The translations under genes were made by a program, and so were the position numbers. 16,797 nucleotides of DNA from Francisellaceae bacterium UBA6186 (GTDB lineage Bacteria > Pseudomonadota > Gammaproteobacteria > UBA6186 > Azoamicaceae). Within the stretch, counting starts at the first letter, position 1; each line of letters starts with the position of its first letter. Below, piece after piece: positions 8,192 through 15,263 of this stretch. Location: assembly GCA_002422785.1 (NCBI GenBank), contig DITK01000045.1:1-16797 (forward strand), read 5' to 3'. The notes beneath the pieces are model-generated. The model had not been told where the DNA came from, made no database searches, and worked only from the letters and a program-made list of their open reading frames with translations.

Positions 8192-9637
8192 TTAATTAGG
8201 CCGGTTATTTTTAGCCATACTGAATAATTTTTTAGCAAAATTTATTGGTTCTGTAAATATTGTTGGTTCTGTACATAAATCACTATAACCCCATCTTTCA
8301 CGATAAGAAAATAGCAAAGGAAAAGATTCTCGAAGTAGTTGTTGACTTGTATTATTTTTTATAGTGTGAATAATAATTTCTTCTTGATCCTGATCGCTAA
8401 CCATAAAATAATCCAATATTTCTTGTAATTGACTTACATTCATAATTTGTAATTTGGCTGTATCTTGAGTTGCAATAAAATTTAATAAGCTAACCATATC
8501 AGTATTAACTAGCGGGCCTATATCACTAGCTCTGATATCTATGCGATTCTGCTGTCTTTCTTGGTAACTATCTATTCGGTCATATATTGTTAGTTTTTTT
8601 AGATTTGCGATCGGAATTATAAATTCTTGTTCTGTCCCATTAGCTAACGTTATTACTACTGTAATTGGTGGTGGTGGAGCATCAATATTTGAGGGCAAAG
8701 TAGGGCATAAATTTTGATGCATATTATTTTGGTTAATAAAAAGATTTGTTAACAATACCATAGTTGATAGCATTTTGTCGGCTACAATTGCAGAGCACTT
8801 AGCCATTTCATCATAGAAATTTCTTTTATGCATAGATAGATCGTCAAATAATCTGGTTGCTTCGATGTAAGCAGTTTCCATTCTCTGATACTCTTCCTCA
8901 GAGTATGAGTCTCTAGTTATGGTAAATGAATTTGGACTATTATGATCGTAAATTACATTACAAATAATTCTTGCTATGCTACTGCGAGCTTGGATCCTCC
9001 TTTGGGGGGTGTTATTTCCTTCTATATTCAAATTCTCTAAAATTTCCTGTAAAATTGGTGACAAAAGATCTTGTATCTTAATCCAATTTTCTTGGATATG
9101 ATTGTCAGTGTTAGCCATTATTTCTTGTATTTGATGCTGTGTTGATATCGTCTCTAGATCATCTAACATATGCTGTATTTTGATTTTGTTTCTATTAATG
9201 ATAGCTTCTGATTTTTCTTGTTTTGACTTCATTTTATTGTTTGAAATTTTATTAAATAATTTATCATTATCTTTAGTTAAAAAGAAACGATATACTAAAT
9301 CTACCTCTCTGGATGCATAGTTAATTTTGAATATTGCTTTAGTCAGTCGATAAATAGCATTAGCTCTTGCTGTATCTTTTAATTTTGCGATCTTTGTACC
9401 GTCATCCCAGCCCACCATATCTACTGGCGACTGATTGTCTACTAGCTCGAATAAATAGGTTGTTGGGTTCCATCTTCTTTCGTATAGATGTCCATATGCT
9501 GCGGATTTAAGATCAAAGCTTATTTCTTTTAGATAATTATCTACAGCTAATTTGCAATGGCCTGGATCTTGTTTGGTTGCCAAAAATAGCATTTCCCTTG
9601 CTGCGATCTTATCTTGATCTAGTATTTTTTGTGTCAA
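8192..9637 (-). CDS. Orphan 481-residue protein with a possible C-terminal Skp1/BTB-like region
   Basis: I do not recognise the full-length family. The start is TTG at 9637 with GGAG seven bases upstream; the first in-frame ATG (residue 16) lacks such a site. There is no signal peptide or clear membrane segment, so it is probably cytoplasmic or exported by a leaderless route. Residues 135-205 are helical and charged, a possible coiled coil. A proline run (PPPP, 321-324) separates it from residues 325-428. There a strand (VVITLANG), a helix, a second strand-helix unit (RIDIRA...MVSLLNFIAT) and a helical pair (VSQLQEILDYF) follow the order seen in Skp1/BTB folds. That resemblance is by eye and tentative. 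It stands alone, convergent with ychF and divergent from the lipoprotein gene. A host-directed effector is one possibility. Confidence 0.8.
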   Translation of the reverse strand: MTQKILDQDKIAAREMLFLATKQDPGHCKLAVDNYLKEISFDLKSAAYGHLYERRWNPTTYLFELVDNQSPVDMVGWDDGTKIAKLKDTARANAIYRLTKAIFKINYASREVDLVYRFFLTKDNDKLFNKISNNKMKSKQEKSEAIINRNKIKIQHMLDDLETISTQHQIQEIMANTDNHIQENWIKIQDLLSPILQEILENLNIEGNNTPQRRIQARSSIARIICNVIYDHNSPNSFTITRDSYSEEEYQRMETAYIEATRLFDDLSMHKRNFYDEMAKCSAIVADKMLSTMVLLTNLFINQNNMHQNLCPTLPSNIDAPPPPITVVITLANGTEQEFIIPIANLKKLTIYDRIDSYQERQQNRIDIRASDIGPLVNTDMVSLLNFIATQDTAKLQIMNVSQLQEILDYFMVSDQDQEEIIIHTIKNNTSQQLLRESFPLLFSYRERWGYSDLCTEPTIFTEPINFAKKLFSMAKNNRPN

Positions 9638-9726
9638 TGTTATTCTCCAGCAATTATTATTTATTTAACTTAACATAAATCTTTTATTTTATGTATTAAT
9701 TAAACCCGATCTTACAGAATTCATTT

Positions 9727-9753
9727 TTGAGTGTATATTGTATATACGCTCAA
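9727..9753. promoter_or_regulatory. 27-bp near-perfect inverted repeat between divergent genes
   Basis: TTGAGTGTATAT (9727-9738) and ATATACGCTCAA (9742-9753) are inverted copies with one mismatch around a 3-base spacer. The repeat lies 90 bases upstream of the orphan gene and about 170 bases upstream of the lipoprotein gene, in the 289-base stretch 9638-9926 that has no gene. The short spacer and symmetry suggest a dimeric repressor or activator site, not a terminator; no U-run follows directly. No known regulator motif was recognised. Confidence 0.5.
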
Positions 9754-9862
9754 TCAGTAGAAATTTTTGCCACTAGTTTCAGCTATAGTCGTTGTTTTAT
9801 TTAAATATTTCGTCGAACTGGAGTTATAATATTTATCTAGAATTTTATTGTAATAATGTATA

Positions 9863-9884
9863 GGATTATATTATTGCATAATCC
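9863..9884. repeat. Small inverted repeat upstream of the lipoprotein gene
   Basis: GGATTAT (9863-9869) and ATAATCC (9878-9884) are perfect inverted 7-base arms with an 8-base loop, 43 bases before the lipoprotein start. It could form a hairpin in the leader or be a regulator half-site pair. No function can be assigned. Confidence 0.35.
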
Positions 9885-9926
9885 GGGCATAAAAAATTAT
9901 TATAAATAAATTAGGAGTTGTTAGTT

Positions 9927-10433
9927 ATGAAATTCGATCTAAATTCGTCTATAAAAAAAAGCTTTTTATTCACTCTTAGCTGTGGTTTATTATTGTTAAC
10001 TTCGTGTGCACCTAAATTAGGTGGTAATGATTATGAAGTAAGTAGTGTTGGAGAAATCAGCACCACTCTAAAAGGCATAATTACCGCCACTAAAACCGTA
10101 AAATTACGCCCAGATAATTCCAGTAAACCACAAATGGGAGCTGCCGCAGGTGTTGTTAGTGGAGCTGTGTTAGGCTCAGCTGTTGGCGGTGGACATAAGA
10201 TGCCATTAATTGCAGCAGTAGTTGGTGGTTTAGCAGGCGGTGCGGCAGGTCACGCAATAGAAAACAAGCTTACAGAACAAGATGGTACCGAATATCAAAT
10301 TAAACTTGATACTGGCAAGCTAATCAGCATAGCTCAAGGCCTAGAACCAAGACTAACTGTTGGCCAAAAAGTATTAGTGATTGAAAGCAACCGTGGTCGT
10401 AGCCGAGTTATTGCGGACAATGTTAATAATTAA
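9927..10433 (+). CDS. Glycine-zipper outer-membrane lipoprotein (SlyB/Pcp-like)
   Basis: This 168-residue lipoprotein has a positively charged N terminus, a hydrophobic stretch (12-23) and a lipobox LTSC ending at Cys27, so it should be lipidated and placed in the outer membrane. Residues 71-109 form a two-helix glycine zipper (GAAAGVVSGAVLGSAVGGG, then AAVVGGLAGGAAGHAIENK), typical of the SlyB/Pcp family. The C-terminal part, EYQIKLDTGKLISIAQG...VGQKVLVI (122-152), is the usual small beta domain. The ATG at 9927 has AGGAG nine bases upstream; an upstream in-frame TTG at 9918 abuts that site and is rejected. Such proteins stabilise the envelope and are often PhoP- or stress-regulated, but no such site was identified here. 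Confidence 0.88.
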   Translation: MKFDLNSSIKKSFLFTLSCGLLLLTSCAPKLGGNDYEVSSVGEISTTLKGIITATKTVKLRPDNSSKPQMGAAAGVVSGAVLGSAVGGGHKMPLIAAVVGGLAGGAAGHAIENKLTEQDGTEYQIKLDTGKLISIAQGLEPRLTVGQKVLVIESNRGRSRVIADNVNN

Positions 10434-10458
10434 AATTAACAAAACTTAAAAGTCATAT

Positions 10459-10490
10459 ACCTGGTATTTATTTTAATTCAGATATCAGGT
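10459..10490. repeat. Imperfect hairpin between lipoprotein gene and ftsH-like gene
   Basis: ACCTGGTAT (10459-10467) can pair with ATATCAGGT (10482-10490), with one G-U pair and a 14-base loop. It lies 26 bases after the lipoprotein stop and could aid termination or protect the 3' end, but no T-run follows, so it is not called a terminator. Confidence 0.35.
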
Positions 10491-10516
10491 AATGGCCACA
10501 ATAAGCTATATCTTAA

Positions 10517-10545
10517 TTGATCATAGTTATAAAATCTGTTAGTAT
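10517..10545 (+). promoter_or_regulatory. Weak candidate promoter for the ftsH-like gene
   Basis: TTGATC (10517-10522) and TAGTAT (10540-10545) are 17 bases apart, each matching four of six consensus positions, about 48 bases before the ATG. Nothing stronger is visible in the 159-base gap 10434-10592, which otherwise holds only the hairpin at 10459-10490. Confidence 0.3.
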
Positions 10546-10592
10546 TTAGAGTAATAACCAATATTTAAATCAATAAATGAGAATTTGCTTAT

Positions 10593-12293
10593 ATGGAAAA
10601 CATCTTTTTATCAATAATCTTAATGTCGCTGATTATGTGGGTAGTTCGATTTTTAACAGAATCTAAACTTAAATTAGCTGATTCAAACCCATCTACACCT
10701 AGTGCAATAAATTCTACCGAACCACTACCAACATTTTTAAAATTTAAATTTTTTGCTAAACAATTTTTAATCGCTGCGAGTGTTTTTTTATTATGCTATA
10801 CCTTCGTAAGCATTGTTAACCGATATGCACAATTTAATATATTAATAAAATATTTACAAAATGATAAATTCAATAGACAAAATCAAGATACTAATTCTGA
10901 ATTAGCCACAAATGAGACTATGAATAAAAAAATTACTCAAGGTTATTTCGAAGTACTACATCCAAAACAAGTAAAAACTGTGTTTAAAGATATTGCTGGG
11001 CTTTACGAAGCCAAGGAAGAACTTAGTGATCTTGTTACATTTTTAAATAATCCATTAGAATTTCAACGTTTGGGGGCCAGGCCGCCTAAAGGAGTATTAC
11101 TATATGGTGCACCTGGCACTGGCAAAACTATGCTAGCCAGAAGTTTAGCTGGGGAAGCTGGCGTTAGTTTTATTGCAACCTCTGGCTCACAATTTGAAGA
11201 AGAATATGTGGGAGTGGGTGCAGCTAGAATTAGGGAATTATTCAAATTAGCTAGAGAAAAGGCACCTTGTGTAGTTTTTATTGATGAAGTAGATTCTATT
11301 GCTTTTGCCAGACACAATAAAAATAATCCTGCATGGTCTGCACAAGCAGTTAATCAATTATTAACCGAAATGGATGGTTTAAATGACCATATTAACAAAG
11401 GAATTTTAATAGTAGCCGCCTCCAATCGGATCGATGCCTTAGATACTGCTATTTTGCGCCCAGGTCGTTTAGATCGGCATATTAAACTAGATTTACCGAC
11501 CCAATTAGAGAGAAAAGAAATTTTTTCTATATATTTAAATAAAATCGTAGTAAATCCTAATGTAGCAGCTGAACAATTAGCCAAAATAACTACTGGTTTT
11601 TCTAGTGCCGAACTTGCTAATTTAGTAAACGAAGCAGCAATTGAAGCTACCAAAAACAATAAACAAGATGTTGATATGGGATCTTTTGAAGTAGCCAAAG
11701 ACCGCTTTGTTTTAGGATCAACTAGAAAAGCGACCATAATTTCTGATAAGGATAAAAAAATTACCGCTTATCACGAAGCAGGGCATGCTTTGGTTGGATA
11801 TTTTTTACCTGAACACAGTCCTATATACAAGGTAACTATTGCCCCTCGTGGCCCATCTTTAGGCCATACTAATTTTCAACCATTACAAGATACCAACACC
11901 CACTCTAAAATAGAATTAGAAAATATTATAACTAGTAATTTAGGTGGTAGGATCGCAGAAGAATTAATTTTTGGTAAAAACAACACTACGACTGGTGCAG
12001 AAAATGATTTACGTAATGCGACCCAGCTGGCACATAGCATGGTAACCAAGTGGGGTTATTCAGAAAAACTTGGGCTACTTTATTCAGCAGACAAAGAATT
12101 AGATTTTATCTCTGATAGAGCCATAGAATCAGAAGTAAGATTGATTTTACACACTGCGTATAAAAAAGCTCATGATTTGTTAACAAAAAATAAAGACAAG
12201 CTACATAAACTAGCCACAGCATTATTAGAACAAGAAACTTTAGATAATCAGCAAGTTGCAGAAATTTTAGGGCCTGCTGCGAATGTATCTTAA
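10593..12293 (+). CDS. FtsH-type membrane AAA+ zinc metalloprotease with shortened periplasmic loop
   Basis: FtsH-family enzymes extract and degrade membrane and short-lived cytoplasmic proteins as ATP-driven hexamers. Two membrane segments are visible (about 4-20 and 54-73), then the AAA+ domain. This has Walker A GAPGTGKT (172-179), a pore motif EYVGVG (204-209), Walker B VVFIDE (227-232) and the second region of homology NRIDALDTAILRPGRLDRH (278-296). The protease domain has HEAGH (394-398) and a third zinc ligand, probably Asp472 (AENDLRNAT). Thus all catalytic residues appear intact. The odd point is the loop between the membrane segments, about 33 residues against roughly 75 in E. coli FtsH; total length is 566 against 644. 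It may be a paralogue beside a standard ftsH elsewhere, so no symbol is given. The Shine-Dalgarno is weak (GAGA). It converges with the exosortase-like gene, 6 bases apart. Confidence 0.92.
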   Translation: MENIFLSIILMSLIMWVVRFLTESKLKLADSNPSTPSAINSTEPLPTFLKFKFFAKQFLIAASVFLLCYTFVSIVNRYAQFNILIKYLQNDKFNRQNQDTNSELATNETMNKKITQGYFEVLHPKQVKTVFKDIAGLYEAKEELSDLVTFLNNPLEFQRLGARPPKGVLLYGAPGTGKTMLARSLAGEAGVSFIATSGSQFEEEYVGVGAARIRELFKLAREKAPCVVFIDEVDSIAFARHNKNNPAWSAQAVNQLLTEMDGLNDHINKGILIVAASNRIDALDTAILRPGRLDRHIKLDLPTQLERKEIFSIYLNKIVVNPNVAAEQLAKITTGFSSAELANLVNEAAIEATKNNKQDVDMGSFEVAKDRFVLGSTRKATIISDKDKKITAYHEAGHALVGYFLPEHSPIYKVTIAPRGPSLGHTNFQPLQDTNTHSKIELENIITSNLGGRIAEELIFGKNNTTTGAENDLRNATQLAHSMVTKWGYSEKLGLLYSADKELDFISDRAIESEVRLILHTAYKKAHDLLTKNKDKLHKLATALLEQETLDNQQVAEILGPAANVS

Positions 12294-12299
12294 GATTAA

Positions 12300-13835
12300 T
12301 TATGCCTTTCTGGGGTGCATAATATTTTTCAAATCTGGCTCTAGGCTATTAATAAAATAAATTAATCTAGATCTAACTTCTTCTATATTGGTGCTTTGCT
12401 CAAAGTTAGTGGCTACAGCTATAATCCCAGCATCATCACGAATACTAGCAACTGTTTTTACTCCATTGAGCATATACATAAAATCTTGATCATGGGAAAC
12501 AATATTCCCTACATAATACCAATACCAAATTAATTGTTTTTTATCATTGTTAATTAATAATATTTCATTAACTAATAATGATGATTTTTTTTTAAACAAA
12601 GGTACAGTAACCCCAGCAGTTTGATTGATGGTCCAAAATTTATCATCATACAGTTTATTATTAGCATCAATAAGACCTCCTGACTGCAAAATCTTATAAT
12701 AATAAGCAGAATATAACCATACCTCTTTTTGCTTAGCCATGTAAGAGGCTAATATTTGATCGCTAATACCAAAAAATTTTGGCTGCCATTGATTAGCTGA
12801 GACGGTATTAGGTCCTGCCCATTCTTCAATGTTTGGGGCACGTAGAAAAAATTTTAATTTATAATCTTCGATCCATGGGTTATCTAAAAAATTATTAACG
12901 ACCCAACCAGGAATAATTAAAGCCATAACAGCAATAACTGTTAGTTTAAACCAACTAACATTTGGATCCCAAAACACAACTTCTGGTTTAGTTGGTGCAA
13001 CAAAGTTTAATTGTGCAAATTGAAATTCAATTATTAATTGATTCTTACTGAAAATTAATTTACCAATCATTAAACCTACAACCCAGCTAATGATAGAAAT
13101 AACTGGATATAATCCAACAATCACTTGCAATCCTAAAATTTGTATGGATAACATTATTACTGCTATCAATATATTTATCATTATGGGCAATAGAGTCTCT
13201 GTTATGACAAATAATATTTTATTGGTAATATTTTCTATTTTGAAATAACTAAAAGATATAATTACAATAAAATTTGCTATTAAATAATTGACTGCAAAAA
13301 ATAATTTTTGAATTTTATTTAATTCTTCTTGATCTGTTAAATACCAGGCAAACCCAATAATTTTTAAATATACATTTAAAAATTTTATCATAATATTTAA
13401 AACATGTGGCACTATTAAATAACCAACTGGGATTAATAACACCATACAGCTAATAGGAAAAACAAGTGCTGCTGTAACTCTTATACCTGATGTTGCAAAC
13501 ACAATTAATGGTAATAAACTAATCAATAATAAATGTTGAAAAAAAAGCCAATTATTATAACAAGCTATAATATAAATAATCGATGTAATAATAATAGCAA
13601 TAAATCCATAAATATTAGGAGAAGGATCAAAATTAGCAACTCTATTGCGAACCATCCAAAACAACCAACCGATCATCAACAAAGAACCAAAACCATAATG
13701 ATCATAACTAGATTGATAATATATAGTAACTATTGATTTTATTGCTGGCCAAAATTCATAGACCCAGGTAACAAATAATATTAACGCAGATAATTGTGCA
13801 GATCTAACATTAGGGGATCTAGTATTGGATGGCAC
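12300..13835 (-). CDS. XrtA-type exosortase homologue fused to EpsI domain; catalytic residues apparently lost
   Basis: Exosortases are polytopic inner-membrane transpeptidases that process PEP-CTERM proteins in exopolysaccharide-producing bacteria. The 511 residues have the full XrtA layout. About eight hydrophobic segments span residues 12-262, with YDHYG...GWLFWMVRNR (44-65) like the family's YxHG...WLxWRRR, and another lies at 295-315. An EpsI-type periplasmic domain covers about 325-507 (WQPKFFG 350-356, YSAYYY 375-380, LIWYWYYVGN 435-444, RDDA 466-469). Aligning YLIA (184-187) with the family's ACSGVRYLIA puts Phe179 at the catalytic Cys and Asn183 at the following Arg. Ile224 falls at the Arg of NxLRA and Pro244 at the His of DHxxYGW. 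The fold is kept but the sortase triad looks dead. The start is GTG, two bases after the AMMECR1-family gene and behind GGAG, so it is the third gene of that operon. Confidence 0.8.
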   Translation of the reverse strand: MPSNTRSPNVRSAQLSALILFVTWVYEFWPAIKSIVTIYYQSSYDHYGFGSLLMIGWLFWMVRNRVANFDPSPNIYGFIAIIITSIIYIIACYNNWLFFQHLLLISLLPLIVFATSGIRVTAALVFPISCMVLLIPVGYLIVPHVLNIMIKFLNVYLKIIGFAWYLTDQEELNKIQKLFFAVNYLIANFIVIISFSYFKIENITNKILFVITETLLPIMINILIAVIMLSIQILGLQVIVGLYPVISIISWVVGLMIGKLIFSKNQLIIEFQFAQLNFVAPTKPEVVFWDPNVSWFKLTVIAVMALIIPGWVVNNFLDNPWIEDYKLKFFLRAPNIEEWAGPNTVSANQWQPKFFGISDQILASYMAKQKEVWLYSAYYYKILQSGGLIDANNKLYDDKFWTINQTAGVTVPLFKKKSSLLVNEILLINNDKKQLIWYWYYVGNIVSHDQDFMYMLNGVKTVASIRDDAGIIAVATNFEQSTNIEEVRSRLIYFINSLEPDLKNIMHPRKA

Positions 13836-13837
13836 AA

Positions 13838-14413
13838 TTACTCTTCTCCGAACATCTCGGTTTCATATCTAAATATTTCCACTTGGTTTGACCAATAATC
13901 TTGAGGTAATCCGGCTTTATTTTTTAAATAACTTAAAAAATCTTTTGCTTTAGGTAATTGTTCCCATACTGACGGCAAGAAAGTACCAGATAAGTTGCCG
14001 ACTCTGAAAATCAACCCATCAATATTTGGTCTTAATTGCGACAATAAATCTTGTTCTGATGTATAACGGATCGCAATTGGGGTTGTTAAAATAGAAATTT
14101 CTATTTTTAAATCTGCTACTTCTTCTTTAGTTACTTTAGAAAATCTAGTATCTTGGAATGCGGCGGACCAAGCACTATCCGATACTTCTTGTACTAAAGG
14201 ACTTCTCGGAATAAGTGTTCCAATACAGCCTCTTAATTGTTTATCCTTATGTAATGTAACAAAACAAGCTGTTGGCTCAATTAGATGCTGTGCATATGGT
14301 GCTAACGTAACCATGATTTTATGCTGATTTAACAAACCTTTATTAATTGAATCTCTGGCTATTTTTAATAAAGTATTTTTTTCTTCTGGAGTAATTGATG
14401 TATTTTTTAGCAT
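13838..14413 (-). CDS. amrA: AMMECR1-family protein (AmmeMemoRadiSam system protein A)
   Basis: AMMECR1-domain proteins are conserved from archaea to humans; in bacteria they occur with a Memo protein and a radical SAM enzyme, but the reaction is not settled. The 191 residues contain the signature LRGCIG (60-65) with Cys63, PLVQEVSDSAWSAAFQDTRF (72-91) and the closing FLPSVWEQLP...FLSYLKNKAGLPQDYW (145-174), all family hallmarks. No signal peptide or membrane segment is seen, so it should be cytoplasmic. The ATG overlaps the stop of the preceding Memo gene by seven bases (ATGCTAA), and the exosortase-like gene starts two bases after its stop. The three are probably translated from one message. 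Confidence 0.93.
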   Translation of the reverse strand: MLKNTSITPEEKNTLLKIARDSINKGLLNQHKIMVTLAPYAQHLIEPTACFVTLHKDKQLRGCIGTLIPRSPLVQEVSDSAWSAAFQDTRFSKVTKEEVADLKIEISILTTPIAIRYTSEQDLLSQLRPNIDGLIFRVGNLSGTFLPSVWEQLPKAKDFLSYLKNKAGLPQDYWSNQVEIFRYETEMFGEE

Positions 14414-15198
14414 AAATGATATGTACCATAACCTACCACTCTTTTTCTATCTCCAGCTGTATCTCCAGAATTTTTTAGATCTAATTTAGTAACTTTTAAA
14501 CCAAAATCAATAGCACATTGTAATAATGCTTGGATAGCTAATTTACCGCAGGCAGAATTAGCTGTCATTTTTTCTATTTGAAGATTTTCGATAGCCAAAG
14601 AAGTTTCTTCATCAAGTTTATTGGCGGTATCATAATCATGATAATGGCTAAGATCAGAACTTACTATAATTAATGTTTCAGATCCTCCCCATATTTTTTT
14701 AAGTAATTCAGCAACTTCCTGATAACTAGCATTACCTACTAAAAAGGGTACAATTTTAGCATGTGGTAAAACCTGACTAATAAATGGTAATTGTACTTCT
14801 AAACAATGTTCTTTTTGAAACGCTAGATCTAATTCCACCACTTGTTTTAACTGCAGTGCTGTACGTACTATTTGTTGATCTACATCTACAGCACCAAGTG
14901 GGGTAATAAAACTATCTGCATAAGTAGTTGCGATCCCAAAAAATGGCACGAAATGTGAAGGTCCTATTAAGATAATGGTATTAACTTTATGTTTTGCTGT
15001 TAAAAATGGCTTGTATGCACTTGCGGCAACAGCACCAGAATACACATAGCCAGCATGAGGCACAATTATAGCTTTAGGCAATATAGCATTAGCCATCGTT
15101 GGCACTGCTGTCAAAAAATCTGTAATAGTTTGTTGTAAAGTTAATTGTTTAGCTGGATAAAAACTACCAGCAACATTTGGTTGTTTCGCAAAACTCAT
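14407..15198 (-). CDS. amrB: Memo-family protein (AmmeMemoRadiSam system protein B)
   Basis: Memo proteins resemble class III extradiol dioxygenases and bind a redox metal; the bacterial substrate is unknown. From the ATG at 15198 it has 263 residues. Putative metal ligands are His48 (PHAGYVYSG), His82 (GPSHF) and Cys217 (SACGK), matching human MEMO1 His49, His81 and Cys244. EHCLEVQLPF (130-139) and SSDLSHY (180-186, with Asp182 and His185) are also conserved. A GTG three codons upstream (15207) leaves no room for a ribosome site, whereas AGG lies nine bases before the ATG, so the ATG is chosen. It is the first gene of the minus-strand operon and diverges from the radical SAM gene across 65 bases. 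Confidence 0.93.
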   Translation of the reverse strand: MSFAKQPNVAGSFYPAKQLTLQQTITDFLTAVPTMANAILPKAIIVPHAGYVYSGAVAASAYKPFLTAKHKVNTIILIGPSHFVPFFGIATTYADSFITPLGAVDVDQQIVRTALQLKQVVELDLAFQKEHCLEVQLPFISQVLPHAKIVPFLVGNASYQEVAELLKKIWGGSETLIIVSSDLSHYHDYDTANKLDEETSLAIENLQIEKMTANSACGKLAIQALLQCAIDFGLKVTKLDLKNSGDTAGDRKRVVGYGTYHLC

Positions 15199-15263
15199 AT
15201 TTTTCACCCTATATTTATATTATAGACAGTTATAGCTGATAAATATTATATTGATATACACTT
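15199..15263. promoter_or_regulatory. 65-bp divergent intergenic region of the AmmeMemoRadiSam genes
   Basis: This very A+T-rich stretch must hold both promoters: for the Memo/AMMECR1/exosortase-like operon to the left and the radical SAM operon to the right. Several TATAAT-like hexamers occur, but no -35/-10 pair stands out. The radical SAM gene has no visible Shine-Dalgarno before its ATG, so a short-leader or leaderless transcript is possible. Confidence 0.4.

Noticed and set aside
9918..9926. Upstream TTG start for the lipoprotein gene
   Set aside because: The TTG touches the AGGAG site; the ATG at 9927 has proper spacing and gives a standard signal peptide.
11063..11737. Two minus-strand open frames (11063-11317, 11354-11737)
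   Set aside because: They are antisense to the conserved AAA+ motifs of the FtsH-type gene and show no start signals.
13533..13736. 67-codon plus-strand frame rich in Asn and Ile
   Set aside because: It is the antisense of a membrane segment of the exosortase-like gene and has the composition expected of such a shadow.
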